A stretch of DNA of 64,000 nucleotides, from assembly GCA_017623675.1 (NCBI GenBank), contig JAGAOO010000063.1:1-64000 (forward strand), given 5' to 3'. The DNA is from Lachnospiraceae bacterium. Its GTDB lineage: Bacteria > Bacillota > Clostridia > Lachnospirales > Lachnospiraceae. Below are positions 34,076 to 42,558 of this stretch, piece after piece (position 1 is the stretch's first letter; every line of letters begins with the position of its first letter). Made by a program: the position numbers and the translations under genes. The notes under the pieces are model-generated. The model saw only the letters and a program-made list of their open reading frames with translations, was not told the DNA's origin and made no database searches.

Positions 34076-36775
34076 ATGAGGAAGAAGCGAGTGTTTATAA
34101 TCATTGCAGTAGCTGTGCTGGTTCTGGGAGGGGTTACAGGATTCATAATCAGCCGAACGATGAAGAAGAATGGAGGAACTGACTTAGCGCAGACGAATAC
34201 CAATCAGACTACTTCAGAAGGAAATGATTTGGAAAATAGTAATAGTAATCAAGAAAATAGTGAAAGTGCATCCGGTCTGGTTACATATGGTTCCAAAAAT
34301 CATACGGTAGTGGGAACAGAGACCGGAAGTGGATATGAAGGAATAAAAGGAACGGGTGAATACAATTATGGTGAAGCACTTCAGAAGTCATTGATATTCT
34401 ATGAGTTACAACGTTCCGGTGAGCTGCCGGAGGTGGTACGTTGTAATTGGAGGAGTGATTCCTGTTTGAATGACGGAAGCGATGTGGGCGTAGATTTGAC
34501 AGGCGGATGGTATGATGCAGGAGATCATGTGAAATTTAATCTTCCAATGTCTTATACAGCATCCATGCTGGGTTGGTCATTGTATGAGGACTATGATGCA
34601 TACGAGGAAAGTGGTCAGTTAGGATATGCATTGGCTAATTTAAGATGGGCCAATGATTATTTTATCAAGTGCCATCCTGAGGATGAGGTATATTATTATC
34701 AGGTAGGCAATGGAAGCAGTGACCATTCATGGTGGGGACCTGTGGAGGTCTTAGAATTACAAATGGAGCGTCCATCCTATTGTGTCACAGCAGATGCCCC
34801 CGGTTCTGCCGTGACAGCAGAAACTGCCGCGTCTTTGGCAATTTGCAGTATTGTTTTTAAGGATACGGATTCTGCATATAGTGAAGAATGTTTAAAACAT
34901 GCAGAAAGCCTTTATGCTTTTGCGGATAAATATAAGAGTGATGCAGGATATACGGCAGCAGATGGGTTCTATAATTCATGGAGCGGATATTATGATGAAT
35001 TAGCCTGGGCGGGTGCATGGCTTTATCTTGCAACCAATAATAAGGAATATCTTACAAAGGCAGAAAGCTATTATCCACAGGCGGGGCAGGATTATGATTG
35101 GGCTATGTGCTGGGATGATGTACATATAGGGGCGGCAGTGATGTTAGCTCAGATTACAGACAAAGATGTATATAAGAATGCAGTGGAACAGCATTTGGAC
35201 TATTGGAGCACCGGAACAAGCAGTGGAGAGAGAATTACTTATACGCCACAGGGACTTGCCTGGTTAGACAGCTGGGGTTCCCTTCGTTATGCAACAACAA
35301 CGGCATATATTGCAGCCGTATATAGTGAGTGGGAAGGATGCCCATCCTCAAAAGCGAATACATATTTTGATTTTGCTGTATCCCAGGCAAATTATGCATT
35401 GGGAGATACAGGATTTTCATATTTGATTGGATTTGGAGAGGATTATCCCCAGAATCCTCATCATAGAACGGCACAGGGGTCATATAGTAACAATATGAAT
35501 GAGCCGTCAGGGGAGAGACATACGTTGTATGGTGCATTAGTCGGTGGACCGGATGCTTCGGATGGGTATACGGATGAAGTGTCAAATTATACTACAAATG
35601 AAGTTGCCTGCGATTATAATGCCGGCTTCACCGGATTGTTGGCAAAACTGTACTCCAGATATCATGGACAGACATTGAAGGACTTTGGCGCTGTAGAACC
35701 GGTTGATGAACCGGAGTTATTTGCGGAAGCAGGGATTAATGCACAGGGTGATGATTTTATTGAAGTAAAGGCATATGCATATAATGAAACTGCATGGCCG
35801 GCACGTGCACCTAAAAAAGTTGAGCTTCGTTATTATATTGATTTGTCCGAGGTGTATGAAGCAGGTGGTACTGCAAATGATATAGAAATAACGACAAATT
35901 ATATGCAGGATGCAGCTACAGATGGGTTAAAGGTGTGGGATGAAGATAATCATATCTATTATTTGTCAATTGTATTTGATGGCAATTCTTTTTACCCGGG
36001 CGGACAAGAACACTATAAGAAAGAGGTTCAGGTTCGATTAAAAAGTGGAGTGGGCGTCTGGGATAATAGTAATGATCCATCCTTTGAAGGATTAACAACC
36101 GGAAGTGTGATACCTGGGATGAAGCTGGCGATGTATGAAGATGATACCCTTGTTTATGGAACGGAGCCAAAGCAAGGTACAAATGCCGGTCAAAGTGTGG
36201 GTGGAAGTAGCTTGGGAAATAATACTACAAGCGGAAATGACTCTAATAATAACGCAAATAGTAATAGTTCCAATGGTAATAGTGGAAATAGTACTGACTC
36301 AATATCAAATGGTTCCGCAAAGAATGGGGATTTATCTGTAAAAGTGGAGTACTCGAATACCCAAGGAACTGCAAATAGTATTTCAGGTTCGTTGTATATT
36401 ACCAATGAAGGTCAGACAGAGATTCCGTTAAATGAACTGACTATAAAGTACTTTTTTACCAATGAAGGTGGAGGAGCACTGAGTTATTCTTGCTATCATG
36501 CCGCAATGCAAGGAGGAAATGGAAGTTATAGTGCTGTAAGTGGTGTGCAGGGAACATTTGATGAGTGTAAAGCGGATGACGCAGATACAGTATGCGAAAT
36601 GACTTTTTCGAATAACCAGAAGTTATCAGCCGGTTCCACATTAACAGTCAATTTCTGTATTAATCATTCGGATTGGTCGAATTTTACATTGTCCAATGAT
36701 TATTCTTCCAAAAAGATAGAAAATATTGTAATATATAATAAGAAGATAATATTCGGAAATGAACCGGCTTCATAA
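34076..36775 (+). CDS. Membrane-anchored GH9 cellulase with CBM3-type modules
   Basis: 899 residues. Residues 5-27 are one hydrophobic segment without an obvious signal peptidase or lipobox site, followed by an Asn/Ser/Glu-rich stalk, so the enzyme is probably tethered to the membrane. The GH9 barrel (about 95-535) has the DAGDHVKF motif with the base Asp147/Asp150 pair and the acid Glu509 in NYTTNEVACDYNAGF. A CBM3c-like module follows (about 545-690), typical of processive endoglucanases. Then comes a Ser/Asn/Gly linker and a second CBM3-like domain (about 750-895). It cuts beta-1,4-glucan. No dockerin is seen, so it is not cellulosomal. Confidence 0.92.
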   Translation: MRKKRVFIIIAVAVLVLGGVTGFIISRTMKKNGGTDLAQTNTNQTTSEGNDLENSNSNQENSESASGLVTYGSKNHTVVGTETGSGYEGIKGTGEYNYGEALQKSLIFYELQRSGELPEVVRCNWRSDSCLNDGSDVGVDLTGGWYDAGDHVKFNLPMSYTASMLGWSLYEDYDAYEESGQLGYALANLRWANDYFIKCHPEDEVYYYQVGNGSSDHSWWGPVEVLELQMERPSYCVTADAPGSAVTAETAASLAICSIVFKDTDSAYSEECLKHAESLYAFADKYKSDAGYTAADGFYNSWSGYYDELAWAGAWLYLATNNKEYLTKAESYYPQAGQDYDWAMCWDDVHIGAAVMLAQITDKDVYKNAVEQHLDYWSTGTSSGERITYTPQGLAWLDSWGSLRYATTTAYIAAVYSEWEGCPSSKANTYFDFAVSQANYALGDTGFSYLIGFGEDYPQNPHHRTAQGSYSNNMNEPSGERHTLYGALVGGPDASDGYTDEVSNYTTNEVACDYNAGFTGLLAKLYSRYHGQTLKDFGAVEPVDEPELFAEAGINAQGDDFIEVKAYAYNETAWPARAPKKVELRYYIDLSEVYEAGGTANDIEITTNYMQDAATDGLKVWDEDNHIYYLSIVFDGNSFYPGGQEHYKKEVQVRLKSGVGVWDNSNDPSFEGLTTGSVIPGMKLAMYEDDTLVYGTEPKQGTNAGQSVGGSSLGNNTTSGNDSNNNANSNSSNGNSGNSTDSISNGSAKNGDLSVKVEYSNTQGTANSISGSLYITNEGQTEIPLNELTIKYFFTNEGGGALSYSCYHAAMQGGNGSYSAVSGVQGTFDECKADDADTVCEMTFSNNQKLSAGSTLTVNFCINHSDWSNFTLSNDYSSKKIENIVIYNKKIIFGNEPAS

Positions 36776-36853
36776 GGTTAGATTCAATAAGAAGCATAAG
36801 GAACCATTCATTGCATCGAATGTGAATGCATTACATATGCGAGGAGGATTTGT

Positions 36854-37453
36854 ATGGAAGAAAAAATAACAGGATTTAAGACAATACTTTATATGTGGAA
36901 ACGTATCTTTGATTATAAGGGGAAATCCGGTAAGGAAGAATACATTTTCCCTTTGATTACACATATTATCTTAGGAATCATTGCATTTGCACTGGCGCTA
37001 GCTGTGGCAGGGCTGTCTTTGGCTGGTATTGGTGGTGCATTGAAGGTTGTTTTAATTGTGTTGGGGAATGTACTGACGTTTTATCTGTTACTATCCATAC
37101 TGCCTTGGATTTCATTGACGGTTCGAAGATTGCATGATACAGGCAAAAGTGGCTGGTGGACAGTTCTGTTGTTGGTTGCTGGAATTGGCACAGTGATTGT
37201 AATTGTGTTATGTAGCATCGGAGCAAGTGTAACAGCATTCTTCAACCCAAGCGATAATGAGGAACCGGCCGTCTATGGACCGCCTGAAATATACGAGGAT
37301 TATGATCCGAGTTTTAACATTGAGCCGGATGTCTATGGACCGCCGGAGATGTTCGAGGAGTATGATCCGTATGTCAATGAAGAGGTCTGCGTCTATGGAC
37401 CGCCGGAGATGTATGAAGAATCCGAAGTGAGCGAAGAAGACATAGAAGAGTAA
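36854..37453 (+). CDS. DUF805 membrane protein with three 20-residue VYGPPE tail repeats
   Basis: 199 residues. Residues about 10-135 match DUF805: a short lead (YMWKRIFDYKGKSGKEEYIF), about four hydrophobic segments and the conserved VRRLHDTGKSGWW. The tail holds three repeats of exactly 20 residues, starting at residues 140, 160 and 180: VYGPPEIYEDYDP, VYGPPEMFEEYDP and VYGPPEMYEESEV. The DNA of the cores (37271, 37331, 37391) is nearly identical. An ordinary DUF805 protein lacks such a tail. A radical SAM/SPASM gene begins 17 bases later, so the repeats may be substrate sites for that enzyme. That role is inference. Confidence 0.8.
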   Translation: MEEKITGFKTILYMWKRIFDYKGKSGKEEYIFPLITHIILGIIAFALALAVAGLSLAGIGGALKVVLIVLGNVLTFYLLLSILPWISLTVRRLHDTGKSGWWTVLLLVAGIGTVIVIVLCSIGASVTAFFNPSDNEEPAVYGPPEIYEDYDPSFNIEPDVYGPPEMFEEYDPYVNEEVCVYGPPEMYEESEVSEEDIEE

Positions 37454-37470
37454 TATGGAGAGAATCCGGT

Positions 37471-38568
37471 ATGATTACAAATAATTCGAAGTTAGACAAA
37501 AGAACAAAACGCCATCATATGGATCAGTTGGCAGAATATCGAGATACGACCTTGCGACCAAATCCACAATTGCATTCACTGTTCTTGGAATTGACGGTGA
37601 ATTGTAATGAGCATTGTCGTCACTGTGGAAGTAATTGTGGGGATGTTGCAGAAGAAGGTGCGTTGACAACTCAGGAATACAAGGATATTCTTGACCAAAT
37701 CAAGGAAGATTTTCCTTTGGATAACCTGAGACTTTGCGTTACCGGTGGGGAACCGCTGCTTCGTAAGGACTTCTTTGAAATTATGGCATATGCCAAAGAA
37801 CTGGGCTTCGCTTGGGGAATGACAAGCAATGCAACCCTGATTACGCCGGAAATAGCGAAGAAGCTTCATGAGACAGGAATGAGGACAATTTCTGTCAGTG
37901 TTGACGGATTGCCGGAAACCCATGATTGGTTTCGGCAGTCACCAGGCAGTTATGAAAAGACAATGGCTGGAATTAAAGCAATGTTGGATGAAGGAGGATT
38001 TCAACATATCCAGATTACAACCGTTGTTCATCATAAGAATATTCATGAATTAGAAGAGATGTATGAGCGATTTTCTAAGGTTGGGGTAAGATCATGGCGA
38101 GTGATAAATATTGAGCCGATTGGGCGTGCAAAGGAGCAACCGGAACTTCTGCTGTCAAAAGAAGAGTTCAGGAGAATGATTGAATTTATTGCAGAACATC
38201 GTCAAAAAGGCCCTATGCAGGTTTCTTACGGATGTGCACATTATCTAGGCCCGGAGGTAGAGCGTGAGGTTCGAAAATGGTATTTCCTTTGTAATGCCGG
38301 AGTATATACAGCAAGCATTATGTACAATGGAGATATTGGGGCTTGCCTGGATATTGAGCGCCGGCCGGAATTAGTGCAGGGAAACATTAGAAACAATCGT
38401 TTTAAAGATGTATGGGAGAATGAATTCCGTATATTCAGAGAAGATTATCGTAAAGCGGGAAAATGCAAGCATTGCAAGGACTATAAGTATTGTGCAGGTG
38501 ACGCATTTCATACGTGGAATTTTGATACGATGCAGCCAAATGTCTGTTTAAAAGGGATATTATGGTAA
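37471..38568 (+). CDS. Radical SAM/SPASM-domain enzyme, likely peptide or protein modifying
   Basis: 365 residues. The radical SAM cluster motif is CNEHCRHC (Cys45, Cys49, Cys52) at the end of a first beta strand (LHSLFLELTVN), with the SAM-binding GGEPLLRKD next. The C-terminal region has the cysteines of a SPASM/twitch domain: LCNAGVYTASIMYNGDIGAC, then CKHCKDYKYCAGDAF and a final Cys in NVCLKG, for auxiliary 4Fe-4S clusters. Enzymes with SPASM domains usually modify ribosomal peptides or protein side chains. It follows the VYGPPE repeat protein by 17 bases and ends at a strong terminator, so the two form a two-gene operon. Product unknown. Confidence 0.88.
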   Translation: MITNNSKLDKRTKRHHMDQLAEYRDTTLRPNPQLHSLFLELTVNCNEHCRHCGSNCGDVAEEGALTTQEYKDILDQIKEDFPLDNLRLCVTGGEPLLRKDFFEIMAYAKELGFAWGMTSNATLITPEIAKKLHETGMRTISVSVDGLPETHDWFRQSPGSYEKTMAGIKAMLDEGGFQHIQITTVVHHKNIHELEEMYERFSKVGVRSWRVINIEPIGRAKEQPELLLSKEEFRRMIEFIAEHRQKGPMQVSYGCAHYLGPEVEREVRKWYFLCNAGVYTASIMYNGDIGACLDIERRPELVQGNIRNNRFKDVWENEFRIFREDYRKAGKCKHCKDYKYCAGDAFHTWNFDTMQPNVCLKGILW

Positions 38569-38580
38569 GTTGACATCTCT

Positions 38581-38628
38581 AAAATAGTCGTTCACTCTTT
38601 AGCAGAGAGTGGAACGACTATTTTTTAT
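38581..38628 (+). terminator. Strong terminator after the radical SAM gene
   Basis: AAAATAGTCGTTC at 38581-38593 pairs with GAACGACTATTTT at 38612-38624, with an inner ACTCT/AGAGT stem, then a T-run. Confidence 0.9.
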
Positions 38629-38717
38629 GTTTATCATGTTTATCGTTTATGTAAGCAAGTATTGTCACCAACATGGTGACAAAAATAAATATAAAATCAT
38701 ATGAAATGCAAAATATA

Positions 38718-38767
38718 TTGACAAGTGTATATATCTGTGCTACAACTGTATATATCGTATATATACA
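38718..38767 (+). promoter_or_regulatory. Promoter and operator of the YtrA-type ABC operon
   Basis: TTGACA at 38718-38723 and TACAAC at 38741-38746, 17 bases apart. Directly after the -10 is a palindrome, TGTATATAT (38747-38755), CGT centre, ATATATACA (38759-38767), placed to let the GntR protein next door block transcription. Confidence 0.75.
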
Positions 38768-38784
38768 ATTTTAAGAGGTGCACT

Positions 38785-39159
38785 ATGGATATTATCATTA
38801 CCAATTCTTCCGGTGAGCCGATTTATCAGCAGATTTCATCGCAGATAAAGGCTATGATCATGAATGGTACGTTGAAGGAGGGGGACGCCCTTCCGTCTAT
38901 GCGGACATTAGCCATGCAGCTTCGTATCAGTGTGATAACCACCAAGAGAGCCTATGAGGATTTGGAACGGGATGGTTTCATTGAATCCTACACAGGAAAA
39001 GGCTGCATTGTCAAAGGGCAGAATACAGAACTGTTACGGGAGGAACATCTTCGGCAGATTGAACAGTTGCTTTGTGATGCCAGTGAGAAAGCAAAGATGA
39101 CGGGCGTGAAGTTAGACGAATTAAAAGAAATATTGGAGATTGTTTACAATGGGAAATAG
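38785..39159 (+). CDS. GntR-family regulator, YtrA subfamily
   Basis: 124 residues from the ATG at 38785, with AGAGGTG just upstream; a longer reading would run through the operator. The winged helix reads PIYQQISSQIKAMIMNGTLK, LPSMRTLAMQLRISVITTKR, AYEDLERDGFIESYTGKGC. The short C-terminal helix marks the YtrA group, small GntR proteins that control ABC transporter operons, usually induced by cell-wall antibiotics. The ABC gene follows 20 bases later. Confidence 0.9.
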   Translation: MDIIITNSSGEPIYQQISSQIKAMIMNGTLKEGDALPSMRTLAMQLRISVITTKRAYEDLERDGFIESYTGKGCIVKGQNTELLREEHLRQIEQLLCDASEKAKMTGVKLDELKEILEIVYNGK

Positions 39160-39179
39160 GGAATCGTGGAGGTAGAGAA

Positions 39180-40055
39180 ATGGATTACGAAAATGCCATA
39201 GAGATTCAGAATCTGACTGTGAAGTATGACGGATTTACGTTGGATAATATCAGCTTCAACGTACCGAAGGGAAGTATCATGGGCTTCATCGGTCAAAATG
39301 GTGCAGGAAAGACGACAACTATTAAGTCTTTGATGAATATTGTAAAGCGGGATTCCGGTACCATTAAAATGTTGGGACTGGATAATATAGCAGATGAAAT
39401 TGCGATTAAGGAGCAGATTGCAACTGTTTTCGATGAACTTCCGTTCCATGACCAGTTGACTGCTAAAAACTTAAATGTAATTCTGAGGGATGTATACAAG
39501 GAGTGGGATGAAACCGCGTTTCAGAACTATTTGGAACGCTTGACACTGCCATATAAGAAAAAGATTGGCGAGTTCTCAAAGGGTATGAAAATGAAACTGC
39601 AGATTGCAACCGCTTTATCTCATAATGCAAAGTTATTGATTATGGATGAGGCAACCACAGGCTTAGACCCGGTTGTGCGAAATGAGTGTTTAGACATTTT
39701 TCTGGAATATTTACAAGATGAAAACCACAGTATTTTAATGTCATCACATATCACCACAGATTTAGAGAAAGTAGCGGACAGTGTTACCTTTATTCATCAG
39801 GGGAAATTATTATTAAGCGGGTATAAGGATGATGTATTGGAAACCCATGGTATGATTAAATGTACCAAAGCAGATTATAAGGAAATCGATGCAGAGGATA
39901 TTATCAGTACACGATTAACAGATTTTGGTGCAGAGGTAATGGTTAGCGATAAAGAGAGATACCGGAATAAATATTCGGGACTTGTTTTAGATAATACGAC
40001 CTTAGAAGAAATCATGCTGTTTTATGTGAACGCAGAGAAAAAGGAGTGGTCATAA
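39180..40055 (+). CDS. ABC transporter ATP-binding protein
   Basis: 291 residues with a full nucleotide-binding domain: Walker A GQNGAGKTTT, signature FSKGMKMKLQIATAL, Walker B LLIMDEATTGLD and the H-loop MSSHITTDL. The C-terminal 70 residues are extra, as in YtrB/BcrA-type subunits. It should energise the two permeases downstream. It ends on the start of the next gene (TAATG overlap of 1 base). Confidence 0.92.
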   Translation: MDYENAIEIQNLTVKYDGFTLDNISFNVPKGSIMGFIGQNGAGKTTTIKSLMNIVKRDSGTIKMLGLDNIADEIAIKEQIATVFDELPFHDQLTAKNLNVILRDVYKEWDETAFQNYLERLTLPYKKKIGEFSKGMKMKLQIATALSHNAKLLIMDEATTGLDPVVRNECLDIFLEYLQDENHSILMSSHITTDLEKVADSVTFIHQGKLLLSGYKDDVLETHGMIKCTKADYKEIDAEDIISTRLTDFGAEVMVSDKERYRNKYSGLVLDNTTLEEIMLFYVNAEKKEWS

Positions 40056-40858
40056 TGAGGGGACTAATTTATCGCGAATTATATCTGGCTCGGAAAAGTT
40101 ACATCGGCGGATTGATTGCGGTAGCAATGTTCGTGGTTCTGGGTGTGCTGGTTCGAATGAGCCTGTTGTATGGCAATCTGGCAGATTTAGAAGCAGATGC
40201 TTATAAAATGGTAGATTTAGTGTCTTATATTGCTTTCTCTTATCTCCCATTGGTGCTGTTATTCATACCATTTGCCGGAGATGGCGGCGTAAGTATTTCA
40301 GACTATAAGAGTAAATGGATGCTATATGAATATACGCTGCCTTACAATGAGAAACAACTGGCCGGGGTAAAATACATCATAAAAATTGGTTTAATGATGC
40401 TTGCGTTTTTACTGGCATTTGGCAACCTGCTCCTGTTTGGCGGATTAAGTGGTCAGGGAATTCGTGGAAATGCAGCACAGGACATAGAAGGAGTCGGCGT
40501 TTACAACATGGAATGGAATTCCATAAAAATCCTGTTAATTGTGATGATGCTTGTTACACTCATCAGTGCCTTTGCAACACCGATGCTGCTACGGTACAAA
40601 TCTACCAATGCAGTTGTTATACGAATTGTAATTGTTGCTGTGGTTTTATATTTTGTATTTGCAGGATATCTGGTAAGTCACATGACAAAGGTCATAGCTG
40701 ATGATTTGCCGATAGATCAGATACTGAATGAATTGTTTGAACTGATTATGCAGCTTCGGGACAAATTAGCAATTGCTTCCCCATTTGTAATGATACTTGC
40801 CTTATTGGCTGGATTCTGGTTAACAGTGCGACAGCTTAAGAAGCGGGAAGTTATGTAA
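40055..40858 (+). CDS. ABC-2 type permease subunit
   Basis: 267 residues from the ATG at 40055, chosen because AAGGAG lies 9 bases upstream; a start at 40046 would be too close to it. Six hydrophobic segments and a ISDYKSKWMLYEYTLPYNEK cytoplasmic stretch fit the ABC-2 family. Together with the following gene it would make the membrane channel. Co-translated with the ATPase gene by stop/start overlap. Confidence 0.85.
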   Translation: MRGLIYRELYLARKSYIGGLIAVAMFVVLGVLVRMSLLYGNLADLEADAYKMVDLVSYIAFSYLPLVLLFIPFAGDGGVSISDYKSKWMLYEYTLPYNEKQLAGVKYIIKIGLMMLAFLLAFGNLLLFGGLSGQGIRGNAAQDIEGVGVYNMEWNSIKILLIVMMLVTLISAFATPMLLRYKSTNAVVIRIVIVAVVLYFVFAGYLVSHMTKVIADDLPIDQILNELFELIMQLRDKLAIASPFVMILALLAGFWLTVRQLKKREVM

Positions 40859-40870
40859 GGGGGCAGTGAA

Positions 40871-41623
40871 ATGGTTGGATTAATTTATAAAGAATTTGTA
40901 TTACAACGCCGCAGTCTCATAATTCTAGGCATTGTCTATGGAATTTTGACCGTTGGTTTATTTTTGCCGGCAGGAACCGATTACTTAAAAACACTGAGTG
41001 ATGCTTTGGGTATGGAAGAAACGATTTTTATCGTTTTATGGGAAATGATGATTTTCCTGATAGGCTTTATCATTATAATTGCATTTCAGTCTACGATTTT
41101 TGAAGTGGATGAGAATAAGAAATGGGCAGGCTTTATCACCTCAACGCCATTAGCCGGCAAGGGACAGGTAGGAGCAAAGTACTATTTTACCCTGTTGCTG
41201 TCTGTGTTGACACTTGTCTGGGTATGGTTACTGGATATGATTGCAACGGTGGTGTTCCAATTAGAAGCCAGTGTTCTGGATATGGCGGTTCTTCTTTTTT
41301 ATCTGGGATTACTGTTGCATGCCATTGAATTCCCGTTTGTGATTCGCTTTGGTTCCAAAGGAGGTAAGATATTTCAGGAAATCTTTTTCCCAATTTTGAT
41401 ATATGGAGTCATTATTTATTTTCTGTTCGGAGATATATCAGCATTCGGTTCCGTAAATTCCATGCTGGATTCCTTATTTCAATTGATGGTAGGAGAAAAA
41501 CAGATAGAAAAATTGATGCCGTTGCAAGCGGTTATTCCGTATTTATCGGTGGCTGGCTATGCCTTCTCCTATTGGTTGTCCGGAAAACTTTACGTAAAGG
41601 GGGTGGAAACCTATGCAAAATAA
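40871..41623 (+). CDS. ABC-2 type permease subunit
   Basis: 250 residues, about six hydrophobic segments, with FEVDENKKWAGFITSTPLAGKGQ at the place where the previous permease has its cytoplasmic motif, so the two are related and probably heterodimerise. It has a GGGGGCAG region upstream and overlaps the CPBP protease gene by 11 bases. Confidence 0.83.
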   Translation: MVGLIYKEFVLQRRSLIILGIVYGILTVGLFLPAGTDYLKTLSDALGMEETIFIVLWEMMIFLIGFIIIIAFQSTIFEVDENKKWAGFITSTPLAGKGQVGAKYYFTLLLSVLTLVWVWLLDMIATVVFQLEASVLDMAVLLFYLGLLLHAIEFPFVIRFGSKGGKIFQEIFFPILIYGVIIYFLFGDISAFGSVNSMLDSLFQLMVGEKQIEKLMPLQAVIPYLSVAGYAFSYWLSGKLYVKGVETYAK

Positions 41624-42476
41624 GAAAGATACAATAAAACGACTGATTATCTATATTGTTTTGGCATTTGTCATAAGTAACGGACCGATGTTAGTCATGA
41701 TGGCGTTGGGAGTGGAGCAACACACACCAACCTATCAGTTGGTTGCCTTGCTTACCATGTGCGGCCCGGCAGTCGCCAGCCTCCTTACAAGAGTGATTAC
41801 AAAAGAAGGTTTCCATAATATGTATCTGCGGGTGAATCTGAAGGGGAATGAAAAGAACTACATTTTAGCAGTTCTTTTGCCGGTAGTCTGCGCAGTTCTG
41901 GGTGGCTTGTTGAGTGCTTTATGTTTTGGTGGTTTTCTGCAAAATGAAGCACTAAAGGAATTATCACCGGTTTTCTATGGCTCTTATGTGTTGTATTTAG
42001 TTGGATTTTCGGCAGCAGTATTCTTTCCGGCTATGGGAGAGGAGCTTGGTTGGAGAGGGTATATGACACCCAAAATGGAAGAAATTATGGGAACACCGGC
42101 TGCGTTACTGATTGGCGGTGTCATCTGGGGATTGTGGCATATATCGGATATTATTTATTCCTGTCAGGGACAGGGAGTCTTAGTGATTTTGGTGCAAACA
42201 GTATTGAAATGTGTGTTATGTGTCGGCATGGGCTCCATATTGACATACTTTACGAAAAAGACCGGTTCCATCTATCCGGGCTCATTGTTACATATGGTTA
42301 ATAACAATGTGACACAGATTTTATATGTGCCATTTATGACAACCGCTATCATGAAAGCACATAATTTGGAAATTTCCATACTGATTTTGATTCCGATTGT
42401 GGTAATTGGGGCTGTGACATTCATCCTTCAGGTGCGGGATGGTAAGAAGAAAACTCCATTGCCGGTAACGCAGTAA
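41613..42476 (+). CDS. CPBP family intramembrane metalloprotease
   Basis: 287 residues, about seven or eight hydrophobic segments. The CPBP/Abi active-site motifs are present: EELGWRGYMTPKMEE (EExxxR), GVIWGLWHISD (FxxxH-like) and LLHMVNNNV (HxxxN). Relatives include Rce1 and bacteriocin immunity or maturation proteases. Placed last in a GntR/ABC operon, it probably acts in the same resistance or export response. Confidence 0.88.
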   Translation: MQNKKDTIKRLIIYIVLAFVISNGPMLVMMALGVEQHTPTYQLVALLTMCGPAVASLLTRVITKEGFHNMYLRVNLKGNEKNYILAVLLPVVCAVLGGLLSALCFGGFLQNEALKELSPVFYGSYVLYLVGFSAAVFFPAMGEELGWRGYMTPKMEEIMGTPAALLIGGVIWGLWHISDIIYSCQGQGVLVILVQTVLKCVLCVGMGSILTYFTKKTGSIYPGSLLHMVNNNVTQILYVPFMTTAIMKAHNLEISILILIPIVVIGAVTFILQVRDGKKKTPLPVTQ

Positions 42477-42558
42477 GATAAATTAGGAATAGTTGTAAAA
42501 AATTGGCTTCTGTATTATATTTAGATTGTCAGTAATTATAATTGAGAGGGTATATAAA

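Noticed and set aside
37271..37450. 60-base periodic repeat considered as a non-coding tandem repeat
   Set aside because: It is in frame, keeps the VYGPPE codons and sits inside an intact gene, so it is a coding repeat.
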